Below are positions 1 through 5,719 of a stretch of DNA of 8,211 bases, in pieces. The position numbers and the translations under genes are program-made. The notes beneath the pieces are model-generated. The model had not been told where the DNA came from, made no database searches, and worked only from the letters and a program-made list of their open reading frames with translations. Numbering within the stretch: position 1 is the first letter of the stretch; each line of letters opens with the position of its first letter. Origin of the DNA: UBA3206 sp964548855 (lineage in GTDB: Bacteria; Bacillota_I; Bacilli_A; Acholeplasmatales; Anaeroplasmataceae); assembly GCA_964548855.1 (NCBI GenBank), contig CAZJSR010000036.1:1-8211 (forward strand), written 5' to 3'.

Positions 1-96
1 TTAGCAAATTTTGAGAATAATTTAATACCTAGGGGTAGGGGGAGTCTAATCTCTATCACTAAAATACCCACTACCGTGCGTGGGGGGCGTGTGTAA
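1..96 (+). pseudogene. Possible tail of a phage protein (G-rich fragment, cut by window edge)
   Basis: The first frame is open from the window edge to a TAA at 94-96. It ends in a basic, glycine-rich peptide containing PRGRGS (residues 10-15) and TTVRGGRV (last eight residues). The DNA carries G runs at 32-35, 38-42 and 82-87, which stand out sharply from the AT-rich surroundings. Short G-rich coding tails like this are often found just upstream of the small terminase gene, near the cos site, in Firmicute phages, so a decayed prophage edge is one reading. That comparison is from memory of such loci, not from a search. It could equally be the real C-terminus of an unrelated gene that starts outside the window. 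Confidence 0.25.
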
Positions 97-206
97 AATT
101 CGAGTTCAAATGTTGTGCTCTTAGTGCGATGCTAGATTTAGGTAGTGGTTCAGGAACGATGAAGCATAATTTTAATTTATGTGGATATTTTAATGATGAA
201 GCATAA
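63..206 (+). pseudogene. Gene fragment with a methyltransferase-like glycine motif
   Basis: The third frame is open from 63 to a TAA at 204-206. From an ATG at 129 it encodes LDLGSGSGT, which resembles the SAM-binding motif I of methyltransferases. The reading frame ends 16 residues after that motif, far too early for a complete enzyme, and no Shine-Dalgarno sequence precedes the ATG. If the motif is real, this is a broken remnant, perhaps of a phage DNA methylase. The motif is short and could be chance, so confidence is low. Confidence 0.17.
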
Positions 207-208
207 TT
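158..208. repeat. 14-bp direct repeat, two copies
   Basis: The sequence GATGAAGCATAATT occurs at 158-171 and again at 195-208, 37 bp apart start to start. The copies fall in different reading frames, so this is a DNA-level duplication and not a protein repeat. It lies between the phage-like patch and the mscL terminator. It could be a replication slip or a recombination scar. Confidence 0.6.
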
Positions 209-218
209 AGACTAGTAT

Positions 219-253
219 AAAAAACATCTTCATAAAATGAAGATGTCTTTTTA
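219..253 (-). terminator. Intrinsic terminator of mscL, probably bidirectional
   Basis: ACATCTTCAT (224-233) and ATGAAGATGT (237-246) form a perfect 10-bp stem around an AAA loop. On the minus strand the stem is followed by a run of T (complement of the A run at 219-224), placing it directly after the mscL stop codon at 257-259. On the plus strand the stem is followed by CTTTTTAT, so it can also stop transcription arriving from the left edge. Confidence 0.9.
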
Positions 254-256
254 TAC

Positions 257-790
257 TTATTCGACTTTGTTATCATTAGATTTTAAAGAATCTCTTATTT
301 CCTCTAATAAACTTACAACAGGATCAATCTTAACTTCTTCAACAACATGAACAGGTTCTTCTATAACCTCTTCTTCAGTATGTTTTAACTTATCTTCTAG
401 ATCTTTACGTTTCTTACCAAGATATTTAACAATCTTTACTATAATAAAAAGAGTTAATGCAATAAAGAAGAAGTTAATTATAGATTCAATAAATGCACTC
501 CAATCTATAACATTTAAAACAGTGTATGTCTTTCCATTTGGACCTAACTGAGTTGCTACTCCTGAGGCTATATCTGCTTCGGTTGCTAGTGTAGAGTTTG
601 GCATGATTGTATAAAGACCATTACCACCACCAATAAATGAAAGAGCCCAGTTTACCACAGGCATTAGAATTTGTTTATTAAGTGTTGTAACAATCGTATT
701 GAATGCTCCACCAATAATAACACCCACTGCCATATCTAAGATATTTCCACGTGTAATAAAAGCTTTGAATTCTGATATAAATTTTTTCAT
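257..790 (-). CDS. mscL: Large-conductance mechanosensitive channel MscL
   Basis: MscL forms a homopentameric pore in the cytoplasmic membrane that opens under high membrane tension and releases solutes during osmotic downshock. The N-terminus carries the family signature: an amphipathic helix followed by RGNILDMAVGVIIGGAF (residues 14-30), the start of the pore-lining first membrane helix (about 16-45). A second membrane helix lies at about 98-122, and the cytoplasmic helix LLEEIRDSLK at 161-170 matches the usual C-terminal bundle. At 177 residues it is longer than the E. coli protein (136). The extra length lies in the external loop (about 50-97) and an acidic linker (about 130-155) before the C-terminal helix. 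AGGAG at 801-805, read on the minus strand, sits 10 bases before the ATG. The gene stands alone between its own promoter and terminator. Confidence 0.96.
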   Translation of the reverse strand: MKKFISEFKAFITRGNILDMAVGVIIGGAFNTIVTTLNKQILMPVVNWALSFIGGGNGLYTIMPNSTLATEADIASGVATQLGPNGKTYTVLNVIDWSAFIESIINFFFIALTLFIIVKIVKYLGKKRKDLEDKLKHTEEEVIEEPVHVVEEVKIDPVVSLLEEIRDSLKSNDNKVE

Positions 791-824
791 CTCTCTAATT
801 CTCCTTTTTTCTATTTATATCTAA

Positions 825-854
825 ATTATAAAACAATTATATTGTATAATTCAA
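825..854 (-). promoter_or_regulatory. Putative sigma-A promoter of mscL
   Basis: Read on the minus strand, TTGAAT (854-849) and TATAAT (830-825) are separated by 18 bp. The -10 matches the consensus fully and the -35 at four of six positions. The predicted start of transcription, near 818, leaves a leader of about 27 bases that includes the AGGAG ribosome binding site. In DNA this AT-rich, -10 matches occur by chance; the position is the supporting point. Confidence 0.55.
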
Positions 855-927
855 TATATTTATATGAATAAAATTTAGATTTTTTTTTATTAAATTAACA
901 ATAATGCGTTTTATTAATAATATTTAA

Positions 928-952
928 TATATCATTAAATGAATGTGATATA
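928..952. promoter_or_regulatory. Operator-like inverted repeat over the DAHP synthase promoter
   Basis: TATATCA (928-934) and TGATATA (946-952) are perfect 7-bp inverted arms separated by 11 bp. The right arm covers the TG and most of the -10 hexamer of the promoter at 946-954, and the left arm lies in the expected -35 region. That placement would suit a repressor dimer, but the arms are nearly all A and T, so chance is a real alternative. Confidence 0.3.
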
Positions 953-954
953 AT
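946..954 (+). promoter_or_regulatory. Extended -10 promoter of the DAHP synthase gene
   Basis: TGATATAAT is a perfect extended -10 element (TGn followed by TATAAT at 949-954). No good -35 hexamer is visible 16-19 bp upstream, which is common for extended -10 promoters. Transcription would start near 961, giving a leader of about 44 bases before the ATG at 1005. The same element recurs at 2091-2099. Confidence 0.65.
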
Positions 955-1004
955 AAATTTAACTAAAAAAGAAAGAGAGGCATGTCATTAAGACAATAAT
1001 ATAT

Positions 1005-2048
1005 ATGAATATGAATTTAAAAAGAGCTATTCCGACTCCAGAAGAAATAAAGGAAATGTATCCCTTAAGCAAGGAACTTGCAGAAATTAAAGCTAAAAAT
1101 GATAAGGAAATTAAAGATATTATTACAGGACATGATAATAGATTATTACTTATAATTGGGCCATGTTCTGCAGATAGAGAAGATGCAGTTATTGACTATA
1201 TTAAGAGATTAAGAAAAATTCAAGAAGAAGTAAAAGATGTAATCTTAATTTGTCCACGTGTTTATACTAATAAACCACGTACAACAGGAGAAGGTTATAA
1301 AGGGATGTTACATCAACCTGATCCTAACAATAAATCAGATATGGTAAAAGGTGTAATTGCTATTAGACAATTACATATGGATGTATTAAAAGAAACAGGA
1401 TTTAGTTGTGCAGACGAAATGCTTTATCCTGACAACTATTTATATCTATCAGATCTATTATCATATGTTGCGGTAGGTGCAAGATCTGTTGAAAACCAAC
1501 AACATAGACTTGTCGCATCAGGACTTGATGTCCCAGTTGGTATGAAAAATCCTACAAGCGGTGATATTACAGTTATGTTAAATTCTATTAAAGCTGCTCA
1601 AAGTTCTCATACCTTTATTTATCGTCAATGGGAAGTTGAGACAAAAGGAAATCCTTGTGCACACGCAATCTTAAGAGGATATGTAAATAAATTTGGTGAA
1701 ACAAGTCCAAATTATCATTATGAAGATATAATTAGACTTGCATCAAAGTATGAAGAATCTAAATATCAAAATCCAGCGTTAATTATAGATTGTAATCACT
1801 CTAATTCAGGAAAGCAATTTATTGAACAAATTAGAATTGCTAAAGAGGTATTACATTCTACTAGACATAGTGAAGCTATTAATAAACTTGTTAAAGGGTT
1901 AATGATTGAATCATATATAGAAGATGGAAATCAAAAAGTAGAGGAAGGAATATATGGAAAATCAATCACTGATGCTTGTTTAGGATGGGAAAAAACTGAA
2001 AAATTAATCCTTGAGCTTGCTTCTTTAAGAAGAAATTTCAATAAGTAA
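1005..2048 (+). CDS. 3-deoxy-7-phosphoheptulonate (DAHP) synthase, class I
   Basis: The enzyme condenses phosphoenolpyruvate with erythrose 4-phosphate to DAHP, the first step of the shikimate pathway to aromatic amino acids, in the cytoplasm. The 347-residue length matches the AroF/AroG/AroH type. The four metal ligands known from E. coli AroG are recognisable: Cys54 in IGPCSADRED, His265 in DCNHSNSGKQF, Glu302 in MIESYIEDG and Asp323 in SITDACLGW. Phosphate and PEP contacts are seen in KPRTTGEG (90-97), GARSVENQQHR (158-168), Lys181 and ILRG (222-225). Which AroF/G/H paralogue it matches, and which amino acid inhibits it, cannot be read. The gene is monocistronic. The start is not secure: the only SD-like stretch (GAGAGG, 975-980) lies 24 bases upstream of 1005, and ATG 1011 is also possible. 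No T-box or tryptophan leader is visible. Confidence 0.95.
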   Translation: MNMNLKRAIPTPEEIKEMYPLSKELAEIKAKNDKEIKDIITGHDNRLLLIIGPCSADREDAVIDYIKRLRKIQEEVKDVILICPRVYTNKPRTTGEGYKGMLHQPDPNNKSDMVKGVIAIRQLHMDVLKETGFSCADEMLYPDNYLYLSDLLSYVAVGARSVENQQHRLVASGLDVPVGMKNPTSGDITVMLNSIKAAQSSHTFIYRQWEVETKGNPCAHAILRGYVNKFGETSPNYHYEDIIRLASKYEESKYQNPALIIDCNHSNSGKQFIEQIRIAKEVLHSTRHSEAINKLVKGLMIESYIEDGNQKVEEGIYGKSITDACLGWEKTEKLILELASLRRNFNK

Positions 2049-2054
2049 TTATGG

Positions 2055-2088
2055 AAAACTATTATCTTTTATGGTAATAGTTTTTTTT
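2055..2088 (+). terminator. Intrinsic terminator of the DAHP synthase gene
   Basis: AAAACTATTATC (2055-2066) pairs with GGTAATAGTTTT (2073-2084), with one G-T pair and a 6-base loop. T continues to 2088. It begins 6 bases after the TAA stop. It ends just before the promoter of the next gene, so little room is left for a -35 element there. Confidence 0.88.
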
Positions 2089-2090
2089 GG

Positions 2091-2099
2091 TGATATAAT
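2091..2099 (+). promoter_or_regulatory. Extended -10 promoter of the GH28 operon
   Basis: TGATATAAT (TATAAT at 2094-2099) is identical to the element in front of the DAHP synthase gene; the shared stretch is GTGATATAATA. The region where a -35 would lie is occupied by the terminator hairpin and has no consensus match. Transcription would start near 2106, leaving a leader of only about 17 bases before the preferred ATG at 2123. Confidence 0.55.
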
Positions 2100-2122
2100 A
2101 TAAAAAAAGGATGTTTGATTTA

Positions 2123-3433
2123 ATGGATATTAATGTATTAGAATTTAGTCCTAAAAGGGATGGTAAAACAAACGATGCTATAGCAGTTAATAGAGCTGTA
2201 GAAAAGTGTAGTAGCTTAGGTGGTGGAAGAGTTATAATTCCAAGTGGTACATATATGTGTGGTTCAATTAAACTACTTGATAATGTATCATTATACTTAG
2301 AAGAAAATGCTAGATTAAAATTAAGTGATAATTTAGAAGATTTTTTTAATATTGATATTCCTAGAGATTCCTCTATCGATATTCCAACATGGGAAAATTG
2401 TGAATATAATGGGAAACCCAGCAAATATTTTATATATTCTACACATTCTAAGAATGTCAAAATTGAAGGGAAAGGCATTATAGACGGTAACGAAGAAATA
2501 TTTTATGGAAATGTTACTAAGTGGCATATTGAAGGAAGTTTTTATCCTAGAATACCTTTAATATATTTTGAAGATGTTTCTAATTTTGAAATTAAAGATG
2601 TTACACTTTATAGAAGTGCCTTTTGGACAGTGCATTTAGTAGGAAGTAAAGATGGATTAATAGATAATTTAAACATAGATAATAATTTAAGAATGACAAA
2701 TTGTGATGGTATTGATCCTGATCACTGCAGTAATATTGTAATTAAAAACTGTACTATATCATCAGCTGATGATTGTATTGTTTTAAAATGTACAGATGCT
2801 TTTAAAAAATATGGAGATACAAAGAATATAGAAGTATATAATTGTACTTTAAAATCAACAAGTGCGGCCATAAAATTTGGTACAGAATCTGTTAATAATT
2901 TTGAAAATATTCATTTTGAAAATATTAAAATAGAATCAAGTAATCGTGGTATATCTATTCAGTTAAGAGATGAAGGGAATATAAAAAATATATCATTTAA
3001 GGATATAACAATAGATACTAGAAGATTTTCACCAATTCATTGGTGGGGAAAAGCGGAAGCGATTGCGATTACCGCTCTTAAAAGAAATGATAAATCACAA
3101 GTTGGAGAGGTTTCTAATATCAGTTTTGAAAATATAAAAACTTGTGGAGAAAATGGAATTTTAATTTATGGAGAGAAAAATATTTCTAATGTATCTTTTA
3201 AAGATATAAGATTAGCTATTGAAAAAAAGACCGATTGGAAAAAAGAAGGAATAGATTTAAGACCTTCAGTTTATTCAATAATAGATGGAAATCCTAGTGT
3301 ATTTTATTTAAGAGGTGCCACTTTAGTTAATATCGAAAACTGTAACTATAAAATAGGAAATATTGATTTTAATATTAATAAAGTAGATGTTAAAGATACA
3401 ATAATAAATGGTGATTTTAATGAAGTTATTTAA
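2123..3433 (+). CDS. Glycoside hydrolase family 28-like parallel beta-helix protein
   Basis: GH28 enzymes hydrolyse galacturonic acid linkages in pectin and related polysaccharides. The 436-residue protein (numbered from 2123) begins with the family's N-terminal pattern, DGKTNDAIAV at 13-22 and GGGRVIIPSGTY at 33-44. It carries NCDGIDPD (193-200) and SADDC (214-218), which supply the three acidic residues of the GH28 site. The usual GHG histidine motif is replaced by STSAAIKFGTES (245-256) and RIK by NRGISIQLR (274-282). With TRRF and WWGK (307-310), these are marks of a GH28-like subgroup common in Firmicutes, as far as I recall. There is no signal peptide, so it should act on imported oligosaccharides. 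Start 2123 is preferred to ATG 2111: AAGGA (2107-2111) sits 11 bases before 2123 but abuts 2111. Its 3' end overlaps the next gene by 14 bases. The substrate is unknown. Confidence 0.85.
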   Translation: MDINVLEFSPKRDGKTNDAIAVNRAVEKCSSLGGGRVIIPSGTYMCGSIKLLDNVSLYLEENARLKLSDNLEDFFNIDIPRDSSIDIPTWENCEYNGKPSKYFIYSTHSKNVKIEGKGIIDGNEEIFYGNVTKWHIEGSFYPRIPLIYFEDVSNFEIKDVTLYRSAFWTVHLVGSKDGLIDNLNIDNNLRMTNCDGIDPDHCSNIVIKNCTISSADDCIVLKCTDAFKKYGDTKNIEVYNCTLKSTSAAIKFGTESVNNFENIHFENIKIESSNRGISIQLRDEGNIKNISFKDITIDTRRFSPIHWWGKAEAIAITALKRNDKSQVGEVSNISFENIKTCGENGILIYGEKNISNVSFKDIRLAIEKKTDWKKEGIDLRPSVYSIIDGNPSVFYLRGATLVNIENCNYKIGNIDFNINKVDVKDTIINGDFNEVI

Positions 3434-3914
3434 AATTAATAAAGATGAAATAAACTACAGTACACATATTTTAGGAGATCCTTATTTATCTGATAATCTT
3501 GCAGATTACACATATCCATTTGAGGCAATGTTTTTTGCACAAATTAATCTTTTAGAATATGAAATTTTAGGTTTAAATGAAGGATTTTTATATATATTCT
3601 TTGATTTAAGCGGATATTATTCAGATGAATTTGGTGAATATAGTTTTTTACCAATGGCTTATTATACATTAGATAATCCTACTATTATATTAGATGATTT
3701 TAATGAAAATCATAATTTAAAAGGTATAAAAGAAACTTATATTTTAAATAAAGGTGAAGGTTTTGATATAAATAATGGTATAATTACAATTAGTGATGGA
3801 AATATATTACCTTTTTTTATGAATTTCGACAATGATATAAAAAAAGTAATGATTGAATTTACTAATATTAAACTAAATGAATTTAATGAAGGAAATTTTA
3901 AAATAGAGAAGTAG
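3420..3914 (+). CDS. YwqG/DUF1963-like protein of unknown function
   Basis: The protein has 164 residues from ATG 3420. Its N-terminal half follows the YwqG/DUF1963 pattern: LGDPYLSDN near residue 18, then a YPF turn, then FFAQINLLEY around 39-48, then GFLYIFFD around 55-62. This matches the family's layout of a GGxPYLP-like turn, LAQINxxE and GxLxFF. The family is known from structures but has no established biochemical role. No membrane segment or signal peptide is seen, so it is probably cytoplasmic, and it is acidic. An in-frame ATG at 3408 would add four residues, but GGTGA at 3410-3414 is well placed for 3420. It overlaps the GH28 gene by 14 bases, which suggests translational coupling. 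At this length it is shorter than YwqG itself. Confidence 0.6.
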   Translation: MKLFKINKDEINYSTHILGDPYLSDNLADYTYPFEAMFFAQINLLEYEILGLNEGFLYIFFDLSGYYSDEFGEYSFLPMAYYTLDNPTIILDDFNENHNLKGIKETYILNKGEGFDINNGIITISDGNILPFFMNFDNDIKKVMIEFTNIKLNEFNEGNFKIEK

Positions 3915-3923
3915 AGGGATAGT

Positions 3924-5063
3924 ATGAACATTACAATGGTAAGCGACGTATTAGGATCTGAAACGAATGGTACTACAATTGCGACAATGAATTTATATAA
4001 TTACTTAAAAAGTATTGGACATAAGGTATCTTTTTTATGTGCTGATCAAAGTAAAAAAGGACAAGAAGGATATTATGTTGTGCCAAATTTAAATGTTGGT
4101 CCTTTTAATAATTATGTAAAGAAAAACGGAGTAAATCTTGCCAAACCTAATAAAGATATAATATATAGTGCTATAAAAGATGCAGATTTAGTTTATATTA
4201 TGATTCCGTTAATGTTAGGATGTGCTGCGACTAAACTCGCACATGAACTTAACAAGCCTATTATTGCAGGATTTCATATGCAAGCACAAAATCTTTCAAG
4301 TCATTTTTTCATGCAAAATTTTTCGTTAGTTAATAAGGTGGTATATAAGTATATTTATAAACATGTTTATAGGTATTTAGACGCAGTACATTATCCAACT
4401 AATTTTATTAAGCATGATTTTGAATCAAAGGTCAAAAGAAATACGAATGGATATGTAATAAGTAACGGAATTCATTCTTATGTAAAAAAGAGAACTATTG
4501 CGAAACCACAAGAATTAGAAAATAAAATTATAATTCTTACTACAGGTAGATATTCAAAAGAAAAAGATCAAATGACATTATTAAAAGCGATTAATCATTC
4601 TAAATATAAAGATAAAATTCAACTTATTCTTGCAGGTCAAGGTCCTCTTGAAAATAAATTTAAAAAATATAGTAAGAAATTACCAATTTACCCTATATTT
4701 AAATTATTTGATAGACATGAAATAATAGATGTATTAAATTATAGTGACATTTATGTTCATCCAGCTCTTGCAGAACTTGAAGGTATTGCATGTTTAGAGG
4801 CAATATGTGTAGGAAAATTGACTATTGTATCAGATAGTAAAAATAGTGCAACTAAGAATTTTGCAGCAAATAAAGAGTGCATATTTAAACATAAAAATCC
4901 TCGTGATTTAGCACGTGTAATAGATTATTTTATCGACCATCCAGAAGAAAAAGCCAAGATGGAAGGAATTTATTTAGAAAGTGCTTCTAAATTTGATCAA
5001 TCAAAATGTATGGAAAAAATGGGAGAAATGGTTAATACAATAGTATTAAACCATAATAAATAG
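3924..5063 (+). CDS. GT4-family glycosyltransferase (GT-B fold)
   Basis: This enzyme transfers a sugar from a nucleotide donor with retention of configuration. The 379 residues show the two-domain GT-B plan. The N-terminal domain opens with SDVLGSETNGTTIATMNLYNYL (7-28, quoted in parts: the NGTT loop is at 15-18) and has GFHMQ at 116-120 in the acceptor-side region. The C-terminal donor domain has ISNGI (179-183), TGRYSKEKDQ (207-216), LAGQGPL (236-242) and the E-x7-E motif, Glu284 to Glu292, in AELEGIACLEA. The pattern resembles diacylglycerol glucosyltransferases and other glycolipid enzymes of low-GC Gram-positives, so membrane glycolipid synthesis is plausible but unproven; capsule or other glycan work is possible. 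No membrane span is seen. AGAGGG at 3913-3918 gives a good ribosome site 5 bases from the ATG. It lies 9 bases after the DUF1963-like gene. Confidence 0.88.
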   Translation: MNITMVSDVLGSETNGTTIATMNLYNYLKSIGHKVSFLCADQSKKGQEGYYVVPNLNVGPFNNYVKKNGVNLAKPNKDIIYSAIKDADLVYIMIPLMLGCAATKLAHELNKPIIAGFHMQAQNLSSHFFMQNFSLVNKVVYKYIYKHVYRYLDAVHYPTNFIKHDFESKVKRNTNGYVISNGIHSYVKKRTIAKPQELENKIIILTTGRYSKEKDQMTLLKAINHSKYKDKIQLILAGQGPLENKFKKYSKKLPIYPIFKLFDRHEIIDVLNYSDIYVHPALAELEGIACLEAICVGKLTIVSDSKNSATKNFAANKECIFKHKNPRDLARVIDYFIDHPEEKAKMEGIYLESASKFDQSKCMEKMGEMVNTIVLNHNK

Positions 5064-5064
5064 T

Positions 5065-5637
5065 ATGGCAAGAGATTATTGGAAACCTGGTAATATGATA
5101 TATCCTCTACCTGCAGTTATGGTTTCATGTCAACTACCAGGACAAAAACCAAATATTTTAACTGTCGCATGGACTGGTACAATATGTACTAATCCTGCGA
5201 TGTTATATATTTCAGTAAGACCTGAGAGATATTCGTATTCTATTATTAAAGAAAGTAAGGAATTTGTCATTAATTTAGTTAATGATAAACTTGTTAAGGC
5301 TTGTGATTATTGTGGAGTTAGAAGTGGAAGTTTAGTTGATAAATTTAAGGAAACGAATTTAACGCCATTAGATTCAAAATATGTATCATGCCCTTCAATT
5401 AAAGAATCTCCTCTTTCTATTGAATGTAGAGTTGTTGAAATTAAAGAATTAGGAAGTCATCATATGTTTATCGCAGAGGTTCTTGGTGTTTCTGTTGATG
5501 ATAAATATATGTCAGAGTCTGGTAAATTTAATCTTAATGACAGTAATCTTATTGCTTATTCACATGGTCAATATTTTCGATTAGGTGAAAATGTAGGAAA
5601 ATTTGGATATTCAGTAAAAAAACATTCTGTAAAATGA
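5065..5637 (+). CDS. Flavin reductase-like FMN-binding protein
   Basis: The protein belongs to the flavin reductase-like domain family (split-barrel FMN binders, flavoredoxin type). Members reduce flavin with NAD(P)H or carry FMN for electron transfer. Family patterns are visible: PGNMIYPLPAVMVSC (8-22), NILTVAWTGTICTNPAMLYI (30-49), SYSIIKESKEFVINL (57-71), CDYCGVRSG (80-88), SPLSIECRVVE (115-125) and GSHHMFIAEV (130-139). The 190-residue length is usual, and it lacks a signal peptide. Its ATG is separated by one base from the TAG of the glycosyltransferase gene and has no clear Shine-Dalgarno sequence, so translation probably depends on ribosomes finishing the upstream gene. The redox partner and true substrate are not indicated by the neighbours. 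Confidence 0.9.
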   Translation: MARDYWKPGNMIYPLPAVMVSCQLPGQKPNILTVAWTGTICTNPAMLYISVRPERYSYSIIKESKEFVINLVNDKLVKACDYCGVRSGSLVDKFKETNLTPLDSKYVSCPSIKESPLSIECRVVEIKELGSHHMFIAEVLGVSVDDKYMSESGKFNLNDSNLIAYSHGQYFRLGENVGKFGYSVKKHSVK

Positions 5638-5658
5638 TGAGCTTACAGATGTTTTTTA
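5617..5658 (+). terminator. Intrinsic terminator ending the four-gene operon
   Basis: AACAT-T-CTGTAA (5621-5632, the middle T bulged) pairs with TTACAG-ATGTT (5643-5653) around a 10-base loop, followed by a run of T to 5657. The left arm is the last codons of the flavin reductase gene, and the TGA stop at 5635-5637 lies in the loop. Terminating ribosomes would cover part of the hairpin. Confidence 0.8.
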
Positions 5659-5664
5659 TTCTTA

Positions 5665-5693
5665 TTGTTTAATTTATGAATATATGGTAAAAT
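5665..5693 (+). promoter_or_regulatory. Sigma-A promoter of the EAL gene
   Basis: TTGTTT (5665-5670) and TAAAAT (5688-5693) are 17 bp apart, and TGG directly before the -10 makes it an extended -10 promoter. Transcription would start near 5700, just before the ribosome binding site AAGAAGGA (5703-5710), which lies 9 bases upstream of the ATG. This is the best-formed promoter in the window. Confidence 0.7.
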
Positions 5694-5719
5694 TTCAATA
5701 TTAAGAAGGAAAAAGATTT

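Noticed and set aside
97..112. tRNA T-arm-like sequence (TTCGAGTTCAAA)
   Set aside because: No acceptor, D or anticodon stems fit around it and no CCA end is present.
876..898. T run as a terminator between mscL and the DAHP synthase gene
   Set aside because: Only weak AT-only pairing precedes it, and both flanking genes are transcribed away from this region.
2062..2527. Two minus-strand open frames opposite the GH28-like gene
   Set aside because: They lie antisense to a clearly coding frame, have no promoter or ribosome site, and one runs into the terminator. They are shadows.
3737..3931. Minus-strand frame opposite the DUF1963-like gene
   Set aside because: It has an AT-driven hydrophobic composition and is antisense to a better supported gene.
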